The notes under the pieces: generated by a model
The model's input: the letters and a program-made list of their open reading frames with translations, nothing else
Databases searched by the model: none
What the model was told of the DNA's origin: nothing
Shown: piece after piece, positions 7,036 through 7,987 of the stretch
How positions within the stretch are numbered: the first letter of the stretch is position 1
How the letters are laid out: each line of letters starts with the position of its first letter
Source of the DNA: JACQPU01 sp039961715
GTDB taxonomy: Bacteria; Bacteroidota; Ignavibacteria; UBA10030
Reading direction: 5' to 3'
Assembly (NCBI GenBank): GCA_039961715.1
Contig: JABRVW010000170.1
Span: forward strand, 1 to 7,987
DNA length: 7,987 nt
Program-made: the position numbers and the translations under genes

Positions 7036-7800
7036 TCAGATGCGCCGGGTTGGTCCGAGGTCCTTCAGATCTTTTTCATTCAGCCGCCACAGTCTCTGGC
7101 AGGGGAACGTGTTTTCGTAGAGCGGTCTTCCGATCACCGCCGAATCAACGCCAAATTGCTCAAGCGACTGCAGGTCTATCAGGTCCTTGTAGTTTCTGAC
7201 GCCGCCCTGGGCGGTGATGCGCAGCCCTGTGGAAGTAGCCATCTCCTTCAGGGCCGCTAAATCGAGCTTCTTGGTTTTCCCGTCATCGTCAATGGACGAG
7301 AAAAGCGCCCTGGAAACGCCCAAGTCCTTCATCTGCCGGCCAAACTCGATCGGTGACATCGGAAGCAGTTTCCTGCCCCTGCTCACCCGCACCTTTCCCT
7401 GGTAAGCTTCAATGCTGATGGCCATCTTCCGCGAGCCGTGCTCACGGATCACATCCTGAACAAGTTCCGGGGTTTCCGCCGCCGCTGTTCCAACGATTAC
7501 GCGATACACACCCAGGTCCAACAGGGAACGTATTTCCTCAAGATTCCGTATCCCCCCACCGACCTGGACGGGGATGTCCACCGCCTCCACGATCTTCCTG
7601 ATCATTTCGCGGTTCCTGATCGTTCCCTCTTCAACACCGTCCCGATCAATGACATGCAGGGTCTTGGCGTTCTCGCCCCTCCACAGTACAGCCATGCGGA
7701 CAGGATCGACCGAGTACACGTGCTCGAAGCCCGGTTCTCCGTGGACGACATGAACGCATTCGCCGTGGGAAATCTCGATGGAGGGAAAGATCAGGAGCAT
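7036..7800 (-). CDS. HisA-like TIM-barrel protein with altered catalytic residues
   Basis: The 254-residue protein aligns by eye along its full length with HisA (ProFAR isomerase, histidine synthesis). The N-terminal half has VQVGGGIRN (78-86) and VIVGTAA (101-107), and the C-terminal half has TAQGGVRN (196-203) and AVIGRPLYEN (221-230). These are the two phosphate-binding sites of the half-barrels. Yet the key HisA residues differ. The Asp of PAIDL is Glu9 (PSIEI), the Asp of the second half-barrel is Glu131 (SIEAYQGK), and the catalytic Thr is Ser168 (LFSSIDDDGK). The GKxVRL turn reads GECVHV, and the Trp-containing loop 5 lacks Trp (GKVRVSRGRK). It may be a divergent isomerase, or a related enzyme on another phosphorylated substrate. 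No other his gene is present. The ATG has only a weak GGA upstream. It is the first gene of the cluster, followed 2 bases later by the kinase. Confidence 0.8.
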   Translation of the reverse strand: MLLIFPSIEISHGECVHVVHGEPGFEHVYSVDPVRMAVLWRGENAKTLHVIDRDGVEEGTIRNREMIRKIVEAVDIPVQVGGGIRNLEEIRSLLDLGVYRVIVGTAAAETPELVQDVIREHGSRKMAISIEAYQGKVRVSRGRKLLPMSPIEFGRQMKDLGVSRALFSSIDDDGKTKKLDLAALKEMATSTGLRITAQGGVRNYKDLIDLQSLEQFGVDSAVIGRPLYENTFPCQRLWRLNEKDLKDLGPTRRI

Positions 7801-7835
7801 GCACGTTCCAATGCAATGGGATAAAGTCCGATGAA

Positions 7836-7864
7836 TCCTTAAAAATCGACAAAAACTGCCTCAA
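7836..7864 (-). promoter_or_regulatory. Candidate sigma70-like promoter for the operon (weak)
   Basis: On the minus strand, TTGAGG (7864-7859) is followed after a 17-base A/T-rich spacer by TAAGGA (7841-7836), about 36 bases before the first start codon. The -35 matches 4 of 6 consensus bases and the -10 about half. The position is right and spacing is ideal, but the -10 is poor, and no Bacteroidota-type TAnnTTTG element was found. It should be treated as a candidate only. Confidence 0.25.
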
Positions 7865-7875
7865 ACTCAAGGCAG
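7856..7875. repeat. Short inverted repeat overlapping the candidate -35 (possible operator)
   Basis: CTGCCT and AGGCAG form a perfect 6-base inverted repeat separated by 8 bases. The loop-proximal bases include the TTGAG of the candidate -35 on the minus strand. It has no T-run, so it does not look like an intrinsic terminator for transcription in either direction. A repressor operator is one possibility, and chance is another given the short arms. Confidence 0.35.
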
Positions 7876-7895
7876 ACGAACTGTTGCTAGTGTCT

Positions 7896-7907
7896 CAATT
7901 TGAATTG
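7896..7907. repeat. Short palindrome CAATT-TG-AATTG
   Basis: Perfect 5-base inverted arms are separated by 2 bases, upstream of the candidate promoter. It is a possible protein-binding site or an A/T-rich upstream element, and may be chance. It lies between the promoter candidate and the CTCTGTG repeat cluster. Confidence 0.3.
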
Positions 7908-7920
7908 GCTGGCCGCCCTC

Positions 7921-7981
7921 CTCTGTGACCCTCTGTTACTTCTCTGTGGTTCTCTGTGAAATTACACAGAGTTCCACAGAG
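7921..7981. repeat. Cluster of CTCTGTG heptamers, four direct and two inverted
   Basis: CTCTGTG starts at 7921, 7942 and 7952, with a one-base variant CTCTGTT at 7931. The reverse complement CACAGAG starts at 7965 and 7975. Successive same-orientation units are 10-11 bases apart, close to one DNA helical turn. The block is non-coding, lies about 120 bases upstream of the first gene, and continues toward the right edge. Similar CTCTGTG/CACAGAG intergenic repeats are, from memory, common in several unrelated bacterial groups; their function is not known to me. It could be a dispersed repeat family rather than a gene-specific regulatory site. Confidence 0.8.
7942..7981. repeat. 40-base near-perfect palindrome built from the CTCTGTG repeats
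   Basis: The left arm CTCTGTGG-TT-CTCTGTG (7942-7958) pairs with CACAGAG-TT-CCACAGAG (7965-7981). Fifteen of 17 positions pair, the only mismatches being the central TT/TT. The loop is AAATTA (7959-7964). As RNA it would make a two-segment hairpin with an internal loop. On the minus strand it is followed by mixed sequence, not a T-run. On the plus strand GAAAAG follows, so it is not a classical terminator in either direction. It may be a repeat-element end or a protein-binding palindrome. Confidence 0.7.
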
Positions 7982-7987
7982 GAAAAG

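Noticed and set aside
7646..7870. A 74-codon minus-strand open frame overlapping the start of the HisA-like gene, possible leader peptide
   Set aside because: It runs deep into the HisA-like gene in another frame, is not rich in Lys or His codons as an attenuator peptide would be, and has no good ribosome-binding site.
7801..7987. Lysine riboswitch (L box) upstream of the operon
   Set aside because: The leader is long enough only if the whole 187 bases are used. I see none of the multi-helix junction pattern or a terminator hairpin with a T-run; only short inverted repeats and the CTCTGTG block are present.
7921..7987. CRISPR array
   Set aside because: Repeat units are 7 bases with 3-4 base gaps, and half are inverted. 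CRISPR repeats are longer with unique spacers of about 30 bases, and no cas gene is present.
7942..7987. Intrinsic terminator of a gene to the right
   Set aside because: The hairpin is long, but for minus-strand transcription it is followed by AGTAACAGAGG-type sequence rather than a T-run, and for plus-strand transcription by GAAAAG.

Overview
The window is a bacterial chromosome segment, moderately GC-rich by eye, with nine tightly packed protein genes, all on the minus strand. No RNA genes, insertion sequences, phage genes or CRISPR arrays are visible. In transcription order (right to left) the genes are: a HisA-like TIM-barrel protein, a PfkB-family sugar kinase, lysC (aspartokinase), dapB, then a 107-base gap, dapA, dapD, an RmlD-like NAD(P)-dependent reductase, a NiCoT/UreH-like nickel/cobalt transporter, and serS (N-terminal 165 codons only; it runs off the left edge).

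The core is a lysine/meso-diaminopimelate module. LysC phosphorylates aspartate, DapA condenses aspartate semialdehyde with pyruvate, DapB reduces the product to tetrahydrodipicolinate, and DapD succinylates it, which commits the cell to the succinylase branch. asd, the aminotransferase, dapE, dapF and lysA are not in the window. Gene joints are very tight: 4-base ATGA overlaps at lysC/dapB and dapD/reductase, and gaps of 2, 3, 6 and 8 bases elsewhere. The layout suggests one or two polycistronic transcripts with translational coupling. A leader at 7801-7987 precedes the first gene, and a possible second entry point lies at 3862-3968, where dapA has its own good Shine-Dalgarno sequence.

The organism is probably a member of the Bacteroidota/Chlorobiota/Ignavibacteria (FCB) side of the tree. 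This is inferred from the short 244-residue DapB, the DapD subtype with the string GNCGVYEG, and mostly weak Shine-Dalgarno sequences. It is recalled family resemblance, not a search result.

The most unusual item is the first gene (7036-7800). Its overall fold motifs are those of HisA, but the three catalytic positions known from HisA are all conservatively replaced (Asp to Glu, Asp to Glu, Thr to Ser), and other substrate-loop residues are altered. It is followed 2 bases later by a divergent PfkB kinase. The pair could be a repurposed sugar-phosphate module attached to lysine synthesis. A second item is the upstream non-coding end (7921-7981), where CTCTGTG heptamers recur every 10-11 bases and fold into a near-perfect palindrome.
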